Source of the DNA: Spirochaetaceae bacterium
GTDB taxonomy: Bacteria; Spirochaetota; Spirochaetia; DSM-27196; PWMO01
Reading direction: 5' to 3'
DNA length: 44,395 bases
Assembly: GCA_007693945.1 (NCBI GenBank)
Contig: RECP01000024.1
Coordinates: forward strand, 1 to 44,395
A program made the position numbers and the translations under genes. Shown here one piece after another: positions 7,976-16,461 of this stretch (position 1 is its first letter; the number at the start of each line of letters is the position of its first letter). The notes under the pieces were generated by a model. It made no database searches. It was given only the letters and a program-made list of their open reading frames with translations, and had not been told where the DNA came from.

Positions 7976-8821
7976 CCGGTAGACTTCATCCGCGAGCCGC
8001 ACGAAGGCCTCGGGAGCCAGGGTCTCGGCACGCGCGGCCGGGTCGATGCCGCAGCGCTGCAGCAGCAACCGTGCCTGCTGCGCGTCGCTGACTCCCGCAT
8101 TGCCGCAGTGCTTCAGATTGTTGACAACGGTCTTGCGTCTGCGGGCAAACAGCGCGTCCTTGACTCTCAGAAAGAGTGCACGGTCGACCGGGATCAGGCG
8201 GTCGTCGCGCCGCGTGAGCTTCACCACCGTCGATATCACCTCGGGAGCCGGATAGAAGCAGGCAGCACTGATGTCAAAAGCGCGCTCCACGCTGCAGACC
8301 GATTGCACGGTCACACTGAACGCCGAGTAATCGCGCGTTCCCGGCGCGGCGACCAACCGCTCAGCCATCTCTTTCTGCACCGTGACCACGATACGCCGTG
8401 GCGGCGGCTGCAGGTCAACCAGGGCCGCGATTATGGCCGCGGCGCGACGATACGGCAGATTACCGACGACCACATCGGGAGTTCCGTGCGCGCCGTCGCG
8501 TGCCGTCAAGCCGATGGTTGCAACCGCATCGCCGGCCACGATCGACAACGGGGCCCGCTCAAACTGGCGCTTCAGGAACCGGATTATTCCCCAGTCGATT
8601 TCGAACGCAGTCACCGGGCCGGTTTGCACCAGCAGCTCGGTCAAAGCTCCGATGCCCGGACCAATCTCCCACAGCGTTTCAGCTTCGTCGCGCATAGCGA
8701 GTGCGGCAATCGCGCGCCGCACGTTTCCGTCAATCAGGAAGTTCTGGCCCCAGCGTTTCTTGGGTCCGATGTGGTGCCGGCGCAGGCTCTCGATAATATC
8801 GCGCGGAGAGTCGTAGTTCAC
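7952..8821 (-). CDS. rsmA: 16S rRNA (adenine1518-N6/adenine1519-N6)-dimethyltransferase
   Basis: 289 residues when started at GTG 8821, whose GTGA overlaps the comEC stop. The reading frame runs further upstream, but that part is antisense-like sequence inside comEC. Motifs: KKRWGQNFLID (21-31), EIGPGIGALTE (motif I, SAM binding, 52-62), NLPY (motif IV, catalytic, 121-124), and the C-terminal helical domain. KsgA/RsmA dimethylates two adjacent adenines in the 3' hairpin of 16S rRNA during 30S assembly; loss gives kasugamycin resistance. It is the third gene of the PilZ-comEC-rsmA group and is translationally coupled to comEC. It converges on dapA with a 24-base overlap. Confidence 0.94.
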   Translation of the reverse strand: MNYDSPRDIIESLRRHHIGPKKRWGQNFLIDGNVRRAIAALAMRDEAETLWEIGPGIGALTELLVQTGPVTAFEIDWGIIRFLKRQFERAPLSIVAGDAVATIGLTARDGAHGTPDVVVGNLPYRRAAAIIAALVDLQPPPRRIVVTVQKEMAERLVAAPGTRDYSAFSVTVQSVCSVERAFDISAACFYPAPEVISTVVKLTRRDDRLIPVDRALFLRVKDALFARRRKTVVNNLKHCGNAGVSDAQQARLLLQRCGIDPAARAETLAPEAFVRLADEVYRLQQSTIV

Positions 8822-10317
8822 GGCGGCCACGTCCCGGGGCGGCGGCGCAGCAGCAGCAGACCATCTCGATAGTAGAGCACGCCGACAACCAACGCCACCA
8901 CCGTTATCGTCACAACGCTGGTGGTCACGGACGGCACTGCCGAAGGTACGCCGGCAAACAGACGGGCAGCGGACTGGATGAGCCACGCCTGCCGCGGCAG
9001 CAGCAGCAGCGCCGCCGGAACCTGACCGACGGCCAAGGTCAGCGCCAACCACAGCAGTCCACTCCAGACAAACAGGCTCACCAGCGGAATCAGCACCAGG
9101 GAACTCATGAGGGCCACCGGGTAGACCGTGCCAAATACCGCCAGCGCAAGCGGTGCGGTCACCAGCTGGGCCCCCGCGGCGGCGGCCAGCCCCATAGCTA
9201 CGCGGCGCGGCAGGAAAGGTGCAAGCAGAGCCCGTATCCGTACACCGGGGCCCAGAATGCCGACAATCGAAAGCGCCGAAAGCTGAAACGAAAGCTGATG
9301 CACCAGTGAAGGCATCAGCAGGATCAGCGTGCTGATGGCCAGGGCAAAGCTGTTGACAGCGTCACTTCTGCGGCCCGACAGTCGCACGCTACCGGCCAGC
9401 GCCAGCATGGCCAGCGCGCGCAGCAGCGACGGCCGCATACCCACCAGATAGATATAGATGATGCACGCTGCCAGCGTCGCCATGAACGCGGCGCGTCTGC
9501 CAAGCACGCGTTTAGCCACCAGGAACGAAACAGCCGCAATAATGCCAAGGTGCATTCCCGACAGCGCCAGCAGATGACTGCTGCCGGATTCCCGAAACAG
9601 CCGCTGCTGTTCACGCGTGAGTCTGCTCCGCGAGCCGGTCACCAGCGCGCGGAAGAGCCCTCCGGGCCGGTAGCCCATGGCCTCGATCCGCGCAAACAGC
9701 GCCTGGCGTGCCAGGTCGCGGTAGGCATAGTGGGCCGCAGTCCAGCCGAGCTCGTCGATCGCTCGCGAATACAGAATAACGCTGCTGCCCGTCGTCCTGA
9801 TGTGATCGGGTGTGTACGACACACGCAGCCGGCGCCCGGCAGACAGTTCCGCACCGCCGGGCACCGAGACCAGCAGCACACCGCCGCTTTCGACCACGCC
9901 GGTACTGCCGATCACCCGCATAACCTTCAAACGGTAGCTTGTGCTGCTGTCCGCGTAGCGCGAGGCGTCTTCGATGAGATGCCCCTCTACAGCGTGACCG
10001 GCGGTCAGTTGTGCCGGGTCGATACTCTGCTGCGCTGCGTTGCCGGCAAGCAGGATTCCGGCGGCCAGACCAAGCGCCAGTGCAGCCAGCGGAAGGCAGA
10101 AGCGCGCTCCGCGAGCAGTCAGCAATGAAAGCGTAACCGCGGCCGCGGCCGCAACAAAGGCGGTCGACAGTAGAACCGTTACGGCTGCCGGCCGCGATAC
10201 CGCAGTCCGGAGTGCCGCGGCGGTCAGCGCGCCGCAGAAGACGACCGGCAGCCGGGCATCAGGATAGAATGGTGGCGACGATAAAGGATCCTGGTCCCGG
10301 AAGTTTGCGGCACTCAC
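8818..10317 (-). CDS. comEC: ComEC/Rec2-type DNA uptake channel, no C-terminal nuclease-like domain
   Basis: About 499 residues, mostly membrane helices. An N-terminal DUF4131-like part (periplasmic OB-like segment around residues 95-190 with SYRLKVMRV) is followed by the competence domain, recognised by SGSSHLLALSGMHLGII and GMRPSLLRALAMLALAG. ComEC forms the inner-membrane channel for single-stranded DNA in natural transformation. The usual metallo-beta-lactamase-like C-terminal domain is absent, as in several shorter homologues. I chose GTG 10317 because AGGA lies 5 bases before it; the frame is open to GTG 10383, which has no clear site. It overlaps rsmA by 4 bases. No other competence gene is in view, so transformation is not demonstrated. 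Confidence 0.88.
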   Translation of the reverse strand: MSAANFRDQDPLSSPPFYPDARLPVVFCGALTAAALRTAVSRPAAVTVLLSTAFVAAAAAVTLSLLTARGARFCLPLAALALGLAAGILLAGNAAQQSIDPAQLTAGHAVEGHLIEDASRYADSSTSYRLKVMRVIGSTGVVESGGVLLVSVPGGAELSAGRRLRVSYTPDHIRTTGSSVILYSRAIDELGWTAAHYAYRDLARQALFARIEAMGYRPGGLFRALVTGSRSRLTREQQRLFRESGSSHLLALSGMHLGIIAAVSFLVAKRVLGRRAAFMATLAACIIYIYLVGMRPSLLRALAMLALAGSVRLSGRRSDAVNSFALAISTLILLMPSLVHQLSFQLSALSIVGILGPGVRIRALLAPFLPRRVAMGLAAAAGAQLVTAPLALAVFGTVYPVALMSSLVLIPLVSLFVWSGLLWLALTLAVGQVPAALLLLPRQAWLIQSAARLFAGVPSAVPSVTTSVVTITVVALVVGVLYYRDGLLLLRRRPGTWPP

Positions 10318-10493
10318 CGCAATCCTGCCCGATGAACCGTTGCGCGGGCGGCCGACCGGCGACGCCCGGGTACGGCGGCGCACGCGGTCTGAGCGCAGGT
10401 ACTGCTTTGTTCCACGGTAGTTCCCGCCTCCGTCGTACGTTCTATACTACGGTTGCCGGGCTGAAAATTCAATTGTAAGACGGGAGCTGTGCG
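10318..10493 (-). other. intergenic gap between PilZ gene and comEC
   Basis: 176 bases without a supported gene. On the minus strand a TATAGA (possible -10, near 10440) and a GGAGG (near 10423) are seen. The open frame after the GGAGG joins comEC only through non-standard starts, so a longer ComEC N-terminus cannot be excluded. No terminator hairpin with a T-run is visible. Confidence 0.4.
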
Positions 10494-11525
10494 TCAACCG
10501 GTCGAACGCAGCTTGACCGGACCGTGCGCGTCATCGGCGAAGATATCGTAGACGTAGGTCAGTATGGCGTTCTTGATCGGCGCACTGGGTGGCGTCGCCT
10601 GAATATGCAGGATAGAGACGTTCTTGCTCTCTTTGTAGGTTACACCCTTGATGGTACCGCACATGATTATCGGCGTGTTGTGGATCTCGGTCTGGATCTT
10701 CACCGGCAGGCCCGGTTTGGCGCGGCCTCCGACGATGGCCGCGGCACCGTCTTCGGAAATATCAACCATCTTGCAGCGATACCCCCCGCTGCGCGAGAAC
10801 TCCTCGTTGGCATCCTTGATCGAACGCAGCGGATACAGCATGCCGGAGGTGTCAAGGGCGGCACGAATCGAATTCCGCTTCTGCGTCCGCACCAGCTGGT
10901 CTGAATGCGAAATGTGCACAATCGGGAACTTGCGGTCCATGTAGTCACCGATGACTTTGGACTCAAAGTAGTATCCGGCATCCTCGGCGCGCCAGAAATA
11001 GACGTTGATCTTCTGACCGCGCCATGAAACCCCGAACGGCAGCGGCTTGCCTTTCGGATACGAGATCGCCAGATACTTGCGCATGTTCTCAACTACCCTG
11101 GAGTAGTAGATACTGCCGCCGGGAAACGTGATCTTCAGCGGCTGCTGCACCGATATACTGCGTGAAGACTGGATCCCCAACCGATACTTCGGCAGGTTGA
11201 ACTCTACGCGCTTGCGAAAATCAAACAGCTTACTGAGGAATTCTATGGCTCGTTCGTCCTTTTCCCTGTCTTCCGACCGGAAACGGATAATGGTACCGCG
11301 AATGCAGCGATCCAGCGTACGCTCGGACCAGAACAGTGACGTCGGATTCTTGAGCCGATTCTCCACGGCTACGCGTCGCAGCAGGTTCAGCTCGCCGAAT
11401 CTGAACCCGGATTCCTTGCCTCGTACGTAGAACTGCACCCACGGAAAACCGAATCCTCCGCTGTGCTGAACGAATACCACAAACGCGATTGCCAGCAGTG
11501 CCAGAATCAGCAATAGAATCCACAT
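10494..11525 (-). CDS. membrane-anchored PilZ-domain c-di-GMP receptor
   Basis: 343 residues. Residues 1-19 form one N-terminal membrane helix, then comes a long cytoplasmic part. A YcgR-like N-terminal module (about 125-205) is followed by a C-terminal PilZ domain with the ligand motifs RNSIR (217-221, RxxxR) and DISEDG (255-260, D/NxSxxG). Both c-di-GMP-binding motifs are intact. Such proteins change flagellar or surface behaviour on binding c-di-GMP; in spirochaetes PilZ proteins affect motility. GGAGG lies 15 bases before the ATG, a long spacing, with no better start nearby. It is divergent from the CPBP protease gene and upstream of comEC. The target is unknown, but a motility role fits the family. 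Confidence 0.88.
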   Translation of the reverse strand: MWILLLILALLAIAFVVFVQHSGGFGFPWVQFYVRGKESGFRFGELNLLRRVAVENRLKNPTSLFWSERTLDRCIRGTIIRFRSEDREKDERAIEFLSKLFDFRKRVEFNLPKYRLGIQSSRSISVQQPLKITFPGGSIYYSRVVENMRKYLAISYPKGKPLPFGVSWRGQKINVYFWRAEDAGYYFESKVIGDYMDRKFPIVHISHSDQLVRTQKRNSIRAALDTSGMLYPLRSIKDANEEFSRSGGYRCKMVDISEDGAAAIVGGRAKPGLPVKIQTEIHNTPIIMCGTIKGVTYKESKNVSILHIQATPPSAPIKNAILTYVYDIFADDAHGPVKLRSTG

Positions 11526-11650
11526 GGTGGCCGGTGTAGTCCTCCCTACCCTTCTATCCCACTTTATTCTCGGCGGCTGAAGGTGGTATGCTTACCAAAA
11601 TTTCGGCTGCGTGGTGCTCAACACCGCGGGTACTGAGTACTTTCTGAACA

Positions 11651-12346
11651 ATGAACCATAGTATACGGAACCGGTCCAACGTCTGTAAAGAGATTCTTCT
11701 GGTCTTCACGGCTTTTTTCCTGCCGGGAATCCTGTTTGGCGGCCCCGGGGCTGATCCGTTGGCCTTCGAACGTCTGGAGCACCACATCACGGTGCTGGTC
11801 GTGGCGCTGCCGCAGATCGGCCTGATCATCTACCTGCTCCAGTTACAGCCCGAGCTGGCCCTCGAGCGTTACGGCATCGCGCCGATCCGCGCGCGCGACC
11901 CGCTGTGGGCGGCGGCGACCACGTTGCTGCTGCTGCTGGTGCTTCTGCTGATCGCGATACCGCTGTCGTTCCTGCCCGGTGCACAGCGCGCGCTTGCGGA
12001 AGGCTTCCGCTGGCAGTTTCGCCGCTGGGAATACGTTCCGCTGGTGCTGCTGACCTCCGTGGCGGTCGGGTATCGTGAAGAGCTCTTTTTCCGCGGCTAC
12101 CTGATCGGGCGCCTGGAGGACGCCGGGCTGTCTCAGACGGCAGCGCTCGGCCTCAGCACGATCCTGTTTGGATTGGGACACCTCTACCAGGGTGCGACCG
12201 GTGCACTGGCGACCGCAACCATCGGGCTCGTACTGGGCATTGTCTTCCTGCGGCGGCGCAACCTGCACGTGGTTGCGCTTGCGCACGCGCTCTATAACAC
12301 GCTCGTGCTGACGGTCGGCACGGTTCTGCGCGATCTCCCGACTTGA
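11651..12346 (+). CDS. CPBP-family intramembrane metalloprotease
   Basis: 231 residues, with about six to seven hydrophobic segments. The family motifs are complete: EELFFRG (E143/E144, R148), FGLGHLYQG (H177) and HALYN (H212, N216). These correspond to motifs 1-3 of the CAAX protease / bacteriocin-processing (Abi, CPBP) family, which resembles Rce1. Bacterial members cleave membrane peptides or confer self-immunity to bacteriocins, and most have no known substrate. No Shine-Dalgarno is visible before the ATG at 11651, so the start is uncertain. The gene stands alone after a divergent gap with the PilZ gene, and its stop overlaps a possible promoter of tlpA. Confidence 0.88.
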   Translation: MNHSIRNRSNVCKEILLVFTAFFLPGILFGGPGADPLAFERLEHHITVLVVALPQIGLIIYLLQLQPELALERYGIAPIRARDPLWAAATTLLLLLVLLLIAIPLSFLPGAQRALAEGFRWQFRRWEYVPLVLLTSVAVGYREELFFRGYLIGRLEDAGLSQTAALGLSTILFGLGHLYQGATGALATATIGLVLGIVFLRRRNLHVVALAHALYNTLVLTVGTVLRDLPT

Positions 12347-12371
12347 TTTCGATCCTTCAATGTGATATTAA
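12343..12371 (+). promoter_or_regulatory. possible promoter of tlpA-ccdA
   Basis: -35 TTGATT (12343-12348, overlapping the CPBP stop), 17-base spacer, -10 TATTAA (12366-12371) within an AT-rich patch that stands out from the GC-rich surroundings. GAGG at 12378-12381 then precedes the ATG at 12389. Confidence 0.5.
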
Positions 12372-12388
12372 TATATAGAGGTAGTTAA

Positions 12389-13009
12389 ATGAAACGTCTG
12401 ATCGTCGGCTCAGTGGTATTCGCACTGATTGCCGCCTTGACCATCTGGGTTGCGTTCGGCACCGGTCAGCGCAGCGGCAGCGATGATCGCAACGCTCCTG
12501 CGGGGCAAGGTGCCCCGCAGGAGCGGCAAGGCTCCCGGTCCATTGAAGAGGTGCTTCGAAGCGTCGGCATACAAGCGTTCAGCGGCCCGCAAACACGAAT
12601 AGACTTCGAGCTACCCGACCTCACTGAGCGGATGCGCAGCCTCGCGGACTACCGCGGCCAGGTGGTATTCCTGAACTTCTGGGCGACCTGGTGCCCGCCG
12701 TGCATCGAGGAGATGCCTTCGATGCAGCGTCTGGCGGACGAGCTGCGAGATCACGGACTGGTGGTGGTCGCGGTCAACGTACAGGAAGACCGCAGCACGG
12801 TAGAGCCCTTTGTCGACGATCTGGAGCTGACCTTCGAGATACTGCTCGACCGCCGCGGGCGTACCGGGCAGTCCTACGGTGTCCGCGGCCTTCCTACCAC
12901 CGTGCTTCTGGATCGCGAGGGACACGTAATGGCTACCAAGCTCGGCTTTGCCGTCTGGGATGCCCCCGAGATGATTGACGCCCTCCGCACGCTACTACGG
13001 GAGCGCTGA
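12389..13009 (+). CDS. TlpA/ResA-like membrane-anchored thioredoxin
   Basis: 206 residues. An N-terminal membrane anchor (residues 4-24) is followed by a polar linker (about 25-70) and a TlpA-like thioredoxin fold with WCPPC (C102, C105) and the cis-proline block GLPTTVLLD. The WCPPC redox centre and anchoring indicate an extracytoplasmic thiol-disulfide reductase that would receive electrons from the CcdA protein encoded 3 bases downstream. Clients may include cytochrome c haem ligation or peptide methionine sulfoxide reductases, but none is in view. GAGG 7 bases before the ATG supports the start. The linker coding sequence contains a striking inverted repeat (12493-12525). Confidence 0.92.
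   Translation: MKRLIVGSVVFALIAALTIWVAFGTGQRSGSDDRNAPAGQGAPQERQGSRSIEEVLRSVGIQAFSGPQTRIDFELPDLTERMRSLADYRGQVVFLNFWATWCPPCIEEMPSMQRLADELRDHGLVVVAVNVQEDRSTVEPFVDDLELTFEILLDRRGRTGQSYGVRGLPTTVLLDREGHVMATKLGFAVWDAPEMIDALRTLLRER
12493..12525. repeat. perfect 14-bp inverted repeat inside tlpA linker
   Basis: Arms 12493-12506 and 12512-12525 are exact reverse complements (14 bp, GC-rich), separated by AAGGT, whose outer A and T could also pair. It encodes a low-complexity part of the extracytoplasmic linker (Ala-Pro-Gly-Gln-rich). In RNA it would form a very stable hairpin just after the 5' end of the mRNA. Confidence 0.9.
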
Positions 13010-13012
13010 GGA

Positions 13013-13981
13013 ATGATGTCCGATGCACCAACGTTGCTGCTGGCCATGGTGGCCGGGCTGCTCTCGTTTGCCAGTCCCTGCGTACTGCCGCTGATTCCCT
13101 CGTATCTTTCCTACATCGGCGGCGTCTCGCTGGACGAGCTCCGCAGCGGCAACGTGGCGCGCGGTCCGATGTTGCTCAAGACGGTGCTGTTCGTAGTCGG
13201 GTTTACACTGGTTTTTGTGCTGCTCGGTATTGCGTTCAGCGGTTCGGGCCTGCTGTTCGCCCGATTTGGTCCTCTGATCAACCTGGCCGCCGGCGCTATC
13301 GTTATTCTGCTGGGACTCAACGTTGTCTTCGATTTCTGGCGTTTCTTGATGGTCGAACGGCGGGTTCGCATTGACGGACGCCCGAAAGGCTACACCGGAT
13401 CGATGCTGGTGGGCATGGCGTTCGGCGCCGGGTGGACCCCCTGTATCGGACCGATCCTGGCCGCAATCCTGTTTCTCGCCGGCCAGGGGTCCCATATCGG
13501 CCGTGGCGCACTGCTGCTGGCCGCCTACTCGCTGGGGTTGGGAATCCCGTTCCTGGCGGCCGGTTTCTTCTTCCCGCAGGTTGCGAACGCACTGCAGCGC
13601 ATCAAGCGCCATCTGCCGACCATCAAGACCGCCAGCGGCTTGTTCCTGATTGCCATCGGGGTCCTGATCGCGGCCGGCAGGTTCCAGCAACTCAACGCCG
13701 CACTGATATCGGCCGGCGTCGGCCTGCGGCGCTGGCAGGCGGCTGACCCGCAGTCGGCACGAATTGCCGCCACCGCACTGGCGCTGACGGCATCGCTGGT
13801 TCCACTGCTGCCGTGGACAGTCGCCGGACTGCGGCGCGCACAACGGCCGCGGCACAGCAGGCCGCACCGGCTGGCGCTGGCCGTCGCGCTGCTGCTCCTG
13901 ACGCTCGGTGTACTGCAGGGGTTTGATCTGATCAACCTTCCGGCATTGGTCGCAACGTGGCTTACCTATCAGGGCGTGTGA
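13013..13981 (+). CDS. ccdA: CcdA-type transmembrane thiol electron carrier, extended C-terminus
   Basis: 322 residues against about 220-240 for typical CcdA. The six-helix core shows SFASPCVLPLIPSYLSYIGG (helix 1, Cys near residue 23) and GWTPCIGP (helix 4), the paired cysteines that move reducing equivalents from cytoplasmic thioredoxin across the membrane. Residues about 235-322 add two further hydrophobic segments (AATALALTASLVPLLPW and LALAVALLLLTLGVLQG). Partner is the TlpA protein, 3 bases upstream. The start (ATG ATG at 13013/13016) lies close behind the tlpA stop. The function of the extra tail is unknown. Confidence 0.92.
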   Translation: MMSDAPTLLLAMVAGLLSFASPCVLPLIPSYLSYIGGVSLDELRSGNVARGPMLLKTVLFVVGFTLVFVLLGIAFSGSGLLFARFGPLINLAAGAIVILLGLNVVFDFWRFLMVERRVRIDGRPKGYTGSMLVGMAFGAGWTPCIGPILAAILFLAGQGSHIGRGALLLAAYSLGLGIPFLAAGFFFPQVANALQRIKRHLPTIKTASGLFLIAIGVLIAAGRFQQLNAALISAGVGLRRWQAADPQSARIAATALALTASLVPLLPWTVAGLRRAQRPRHSRPHRLALAVALLLLTLGVLQGFDLINLPALVATWLTYQGV

Positions 13982-14053
13982 CGGCTCTGATCCAGCTTGA
14001 CGTCGAACCTGCCGGTGCGACCGCGTTCGCGGAATCCGGCGCGGCGTCGATCG

Positions 14054-14082
14054 TTGACCGAACCTCAGCGGCGGTATACGAT
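14054..14082 (+). promoter_or_regulatory. possible promoter of fabZ
   Basis: -35 TTGACC (14054-14059), 17-base spacer, -10 TACGAT (14077-14082), in the 147-base gap between ccdA and fabZ. A TATACG overlaps the region at a shorter spacing. Apart from this the gap shows nothing recognisable. Confidence 0.4.
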
Positions 14083-14128
14083 ACCGGGTACACGCTCTTA
14101 GACCATAGCAGCAGGAAGGATATCCGAT

Positions 14129-14548
14129 ATGAAGGACATCAAGGAGTTGATCCCCCATCGCAAACCGTTTCTCTACGTAGACCACCTCGAAAGCGTCTCC
14201 GACGAGCGAATTGTCGGCTATAAGACGTTTGCCGCCAGCGAGTACTTCTTTGAAGGTCATTTCCCCGGGTACCCGGTCGTGCCCGGCGTGATCATGGTTG
14301 AGTCCATGGCGCAGTGCGGCGGGGCCGGAATTCGGGCGCTCGAGAAGATCAGTGACGACGCGCTCTTCTTTCTGGCAGCCGTTGAAAAGGCCAAGTTTCG
14401 CCGCCAGGTACGCCCGGGCGAGAAGGTTCGGCTGGAAATCGAGAACCTGCGCATCAGTGGCAGGATGATAAAGCAGGCGGGCAAGGCGTACGTCGGCCAG
14501 GAGCTGGCCGCCGAGGCCGAATGGCTGTGCCTGGTGGGACAAGCCTGA
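14129..14548 (+). CDS. fabZ: 3-hydroxyacyl-[acyl-carrier-protein] dehydratase
   Basis: 139 residues, normal for FabZ. Hot-dog fold with the PHRKPFLYVD block (9-18), GHFPGYPVVPGV (43-54) carrying catalytic H44, and VESMAQ with catalytic E58. It removes water from 3-hydroxyacyl-ACP in fatty-acid elongation. AGGAAGGA before the ATG gives a clear ribosome site. It is followed 5 bases later by an acyl-CoA synthetase gene, so the pair may work in lipid metabolism together. A lone FabZ away from lpxA/lpxD is seen in spirochaetes. Confidence 0.95.
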   Translation: MKDIKELIPHRKPFLYVDHLESVSDERIVGYKTFAASEYFFEGHFPGYPVVPGVIMVESMAQCGGAGIRALEKISDDALFFLAAVEKAKFRRQVRPGEKVRLEIENLRISGRMIKQAGKAYVGQELAAEAEWLCLVGQA

Positions 14549-14553
14549 CAATC

Positions 14554-16452
14554 ATGGAAACGGTCCCGCAGCGAGTGCGCGCGCGTGCAACCCGGCACGC
14601 GATGTCGGTGGCCACCTACAGCAAGAACCGCGTCGGCGTGTTCCAGCCGCAAACCTACGGTGAACTGTGGCAGACGGTTACCGAGGTTGGCGCGGGTCTG
14701 CTGTCAATGGGTATCGGCCGCGGCGAGCACGTAGGCATGATCAGCGACAACCGACGCGAATGGCTGGTGCTGGATCTCGCCCTGCTGGCAATTGGTGCGG
14801 TCGATGTGCCGCGCGGCAATGACGCCACCGTTGACGAAATCGCCTGTATTCTGAACCACGCCGACTGTGCGGTCACGATCGCCGAAAACCGGACGCAGGC
14901 CGACAAGATCCTGCAGCGCATCCGTGACCTGCCGAACCTGCGCCGCATCGTGCTCATCGATGACGATAAGGGCTTCCGCAAGCCGGCGCGCAAAGCCGGC
15001 ATCGACGTGATAAGTCTCCAGGAAGTGCGAGATCGTGGACTTGACGCCAGCCTCGAGCAGCCCGAACGCTTCCTGGAAGAGCTGGAAGCCGGAAACGCCG
15101 ATGACATCGCCACCATTCTCTACACATCGGGCACTACCGGCGAGCCCAAAGGGGTGATGCTGACCCACCGCTCATACATCTTTCAGATGGACCGCATCCG
15201 CAACATCCTGTTTCTCGATACACGCGACATCTTTCTCAGCGTCCTGCCGATCTGGCACTCGTTCGAACGCGCGGTTGAGTACATCGTGCTCAACTGCAAC
15301 GCCGCAATCGCCTACTCGAAGCCAATCGGCCAGGTGATGCTGGAAGACATGGCCACAATCCGGCCGACATGGATGATCTCTGTCCCGCGCATCTGGGAGG
15401 GCATGCATACTGCGGTTTTCCGCAGCGCCAGGAAAGAGAAGCCCCTCAAGCAGTTACTGTTTCATACCCTCGTGGGCATCGGCCAGTTCTATGCGGTGCT
15501 CACCAACATGCTGCTGGGGCGCCTGCCGCAGTTCCGCAGGCGGTCAAGACCGCTCGATATCGCACTGGCCGTTGTGCCCCTGATAGTGCTGTTGCCGTTC
15601 AAACTGCTCGGTGACCAGCTGGTGTTCAAGAGACTCAAGCGCCGGCTTGGCGGCCGGTTCGTAGCCGGCGTCTCCGGCGGCGGCGCGCTACCGGCGAACG
15701 TCGACAATTTCTTCCAGGCAGCGGGAATAAAGCTGCTCGAAGGTTACGGACTCACCGAGACCGGTCCGATACTGGCGGTTCGGCTGCAGCGGGCGCCGGT
15801 TCCCGGAACCGTAGGGCCGTTGCTGCCGGACATTCAGTTCCGCATTCTGGGCGAAGACGGTCGCGTCCTGCCTCGAGACAAGAAAGGCGTCCTGTGGGTC
15901 AAGAGTGAGCAGATCATGCGCGGCTACTACAAGCGCCCGGAAGAAACCGCCGCGGTGCTGCACCAGGGCTGGCTGAACACCGGCGACCTGGCCGTCCAGA
16001 CCTACAATGGCGAGTTGCGCATACTGGGCAGGGTCAAGGACACCATCGTTCTGCTGGGAGGCGAAAACATCGAACCCGGTCCGATTGAAGAGAAGTTGAC
16101 GCAGTCCGAGTACATCGATCAGGCGATGGTCGTTGGTCAGGACCAGAAGTTTCTCGGCGCTCTCTTGTCACCCAATCTCGAGATGCTGGAGGTGTTTGCG
16201 GGGATCTACGGCATCGAAGACTATAACCCCGGCGATCTGATGGAGCACCCCGAGTTCATCGCCCAGATCAGACGTGAGATCGACGGGCTGATCAACGCCA
16301 AGAACGGTTTCAAGCCGTACGAGCATATCTACCGCTTCGGCCTGCTCTCCAAGCCCTTTGAGCCCGGACGCGAGCTGACGGGCACCATGAAGATCCGGCG
16401 CAACGTGGTCTACGACCTGTACAAGCGCGACATCGAGCGGCTGTTCCGCTGA
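14554..16452 (+). CDS. long-chain fatty acid-CoA ligase (AMP-forming)
   Basis: About 632 residues. The AMP-binding P-loop YTSGTTGEPKGVMLTH (about residues 189-204) is intact. Further conserved blocks are the A5-like YGLTETGP (about 400), NTGDLA and LGRVKDTIVLLGGENIEPGPIEE (A7/A8, with the hinge Arg/Lys pair) and a C-terminal lysine in TGTMKIRRN. Activates long-chain fatty acids to acyl-CoA through acyl-AMP; the insert of about 50 residues with a hydrophobic stretch (around 330-370) is typical of the bacterial FAA1-like long-chain branch. ATG 14554 follows the fabZ stop; an in-frame ATG at 14521 would overlap fabZ by 28 bases. No clear ribosome site, so coupling to fabZ is likely. Confidence 0.93.
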   Translation: METVPQRVRARATRHAMSVATYSKNRVGVFQPQTYGELWQTVTEVGAGLLSMGIGRGEHVGMISDNRREWLVLDLALLAIGAVDVPRGNDATVDEIACILNHADCAVTIAENRTQADKILQRIRDLPNLRRIVLIDDDKGFRKPARKAGIDVISLQEVRDRGLDASLEQPERFLEELEAGNADDIATILYTSGTTGEPKGVMLTHRSYIFQMDRIRNILFLDTRDIFLSVLPIWHSFERAVEYIVLNCNAAIAYSKPIGQVMLEDMATIRPTWMISVPRIWEGMHTAVFRSARKEKPLKQLLFHTLVGIGQFYAVLTNMLLGRLPQFRRRSRPLDIALAVVPLIVLLPFKLLGDQLVFKRLKRRLGGRFVAGVSGGGALPANVDNFFQAAGIKLLEGYGLTETGPILAVRLQRAPVPGTVGPLLPDIQFRILGEDGRVLPRDKKGVLWVKSEQIMRGYYKRPEETAAVLHQGWLNTGDLAVQTYNGELRILGRVKDTIVLLGGENIEPGPIEEKLTQSEYIDQAMVVGQDQKFLGALLSPNLEMLEVFAGIYGIEDYNPGDLMEHPEFIAQIRREIDGLINAKNGFKPYEHIYRFGLLSKPFEPGRELTGTMKIRRNVVYDLYKRDIERLFR

Positions 16453-16461
16453 TCGAGACGA

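Noticed and set aside
8822..9052. N-terminal extension of rsmA
   Set aside because: The extension lies inside comEC and is low-complexity Ala/Gly; the GTG at 8821 overlapping the comEC stop fits RsmA length and coupling.
12995..14551. Long minus-strand open frame (518 residues) opposite ccdA and fabZ
   Set aside because: It is antisense to two well-supported genes, has Gln/Arg/His-rich shadow composition and no motif.
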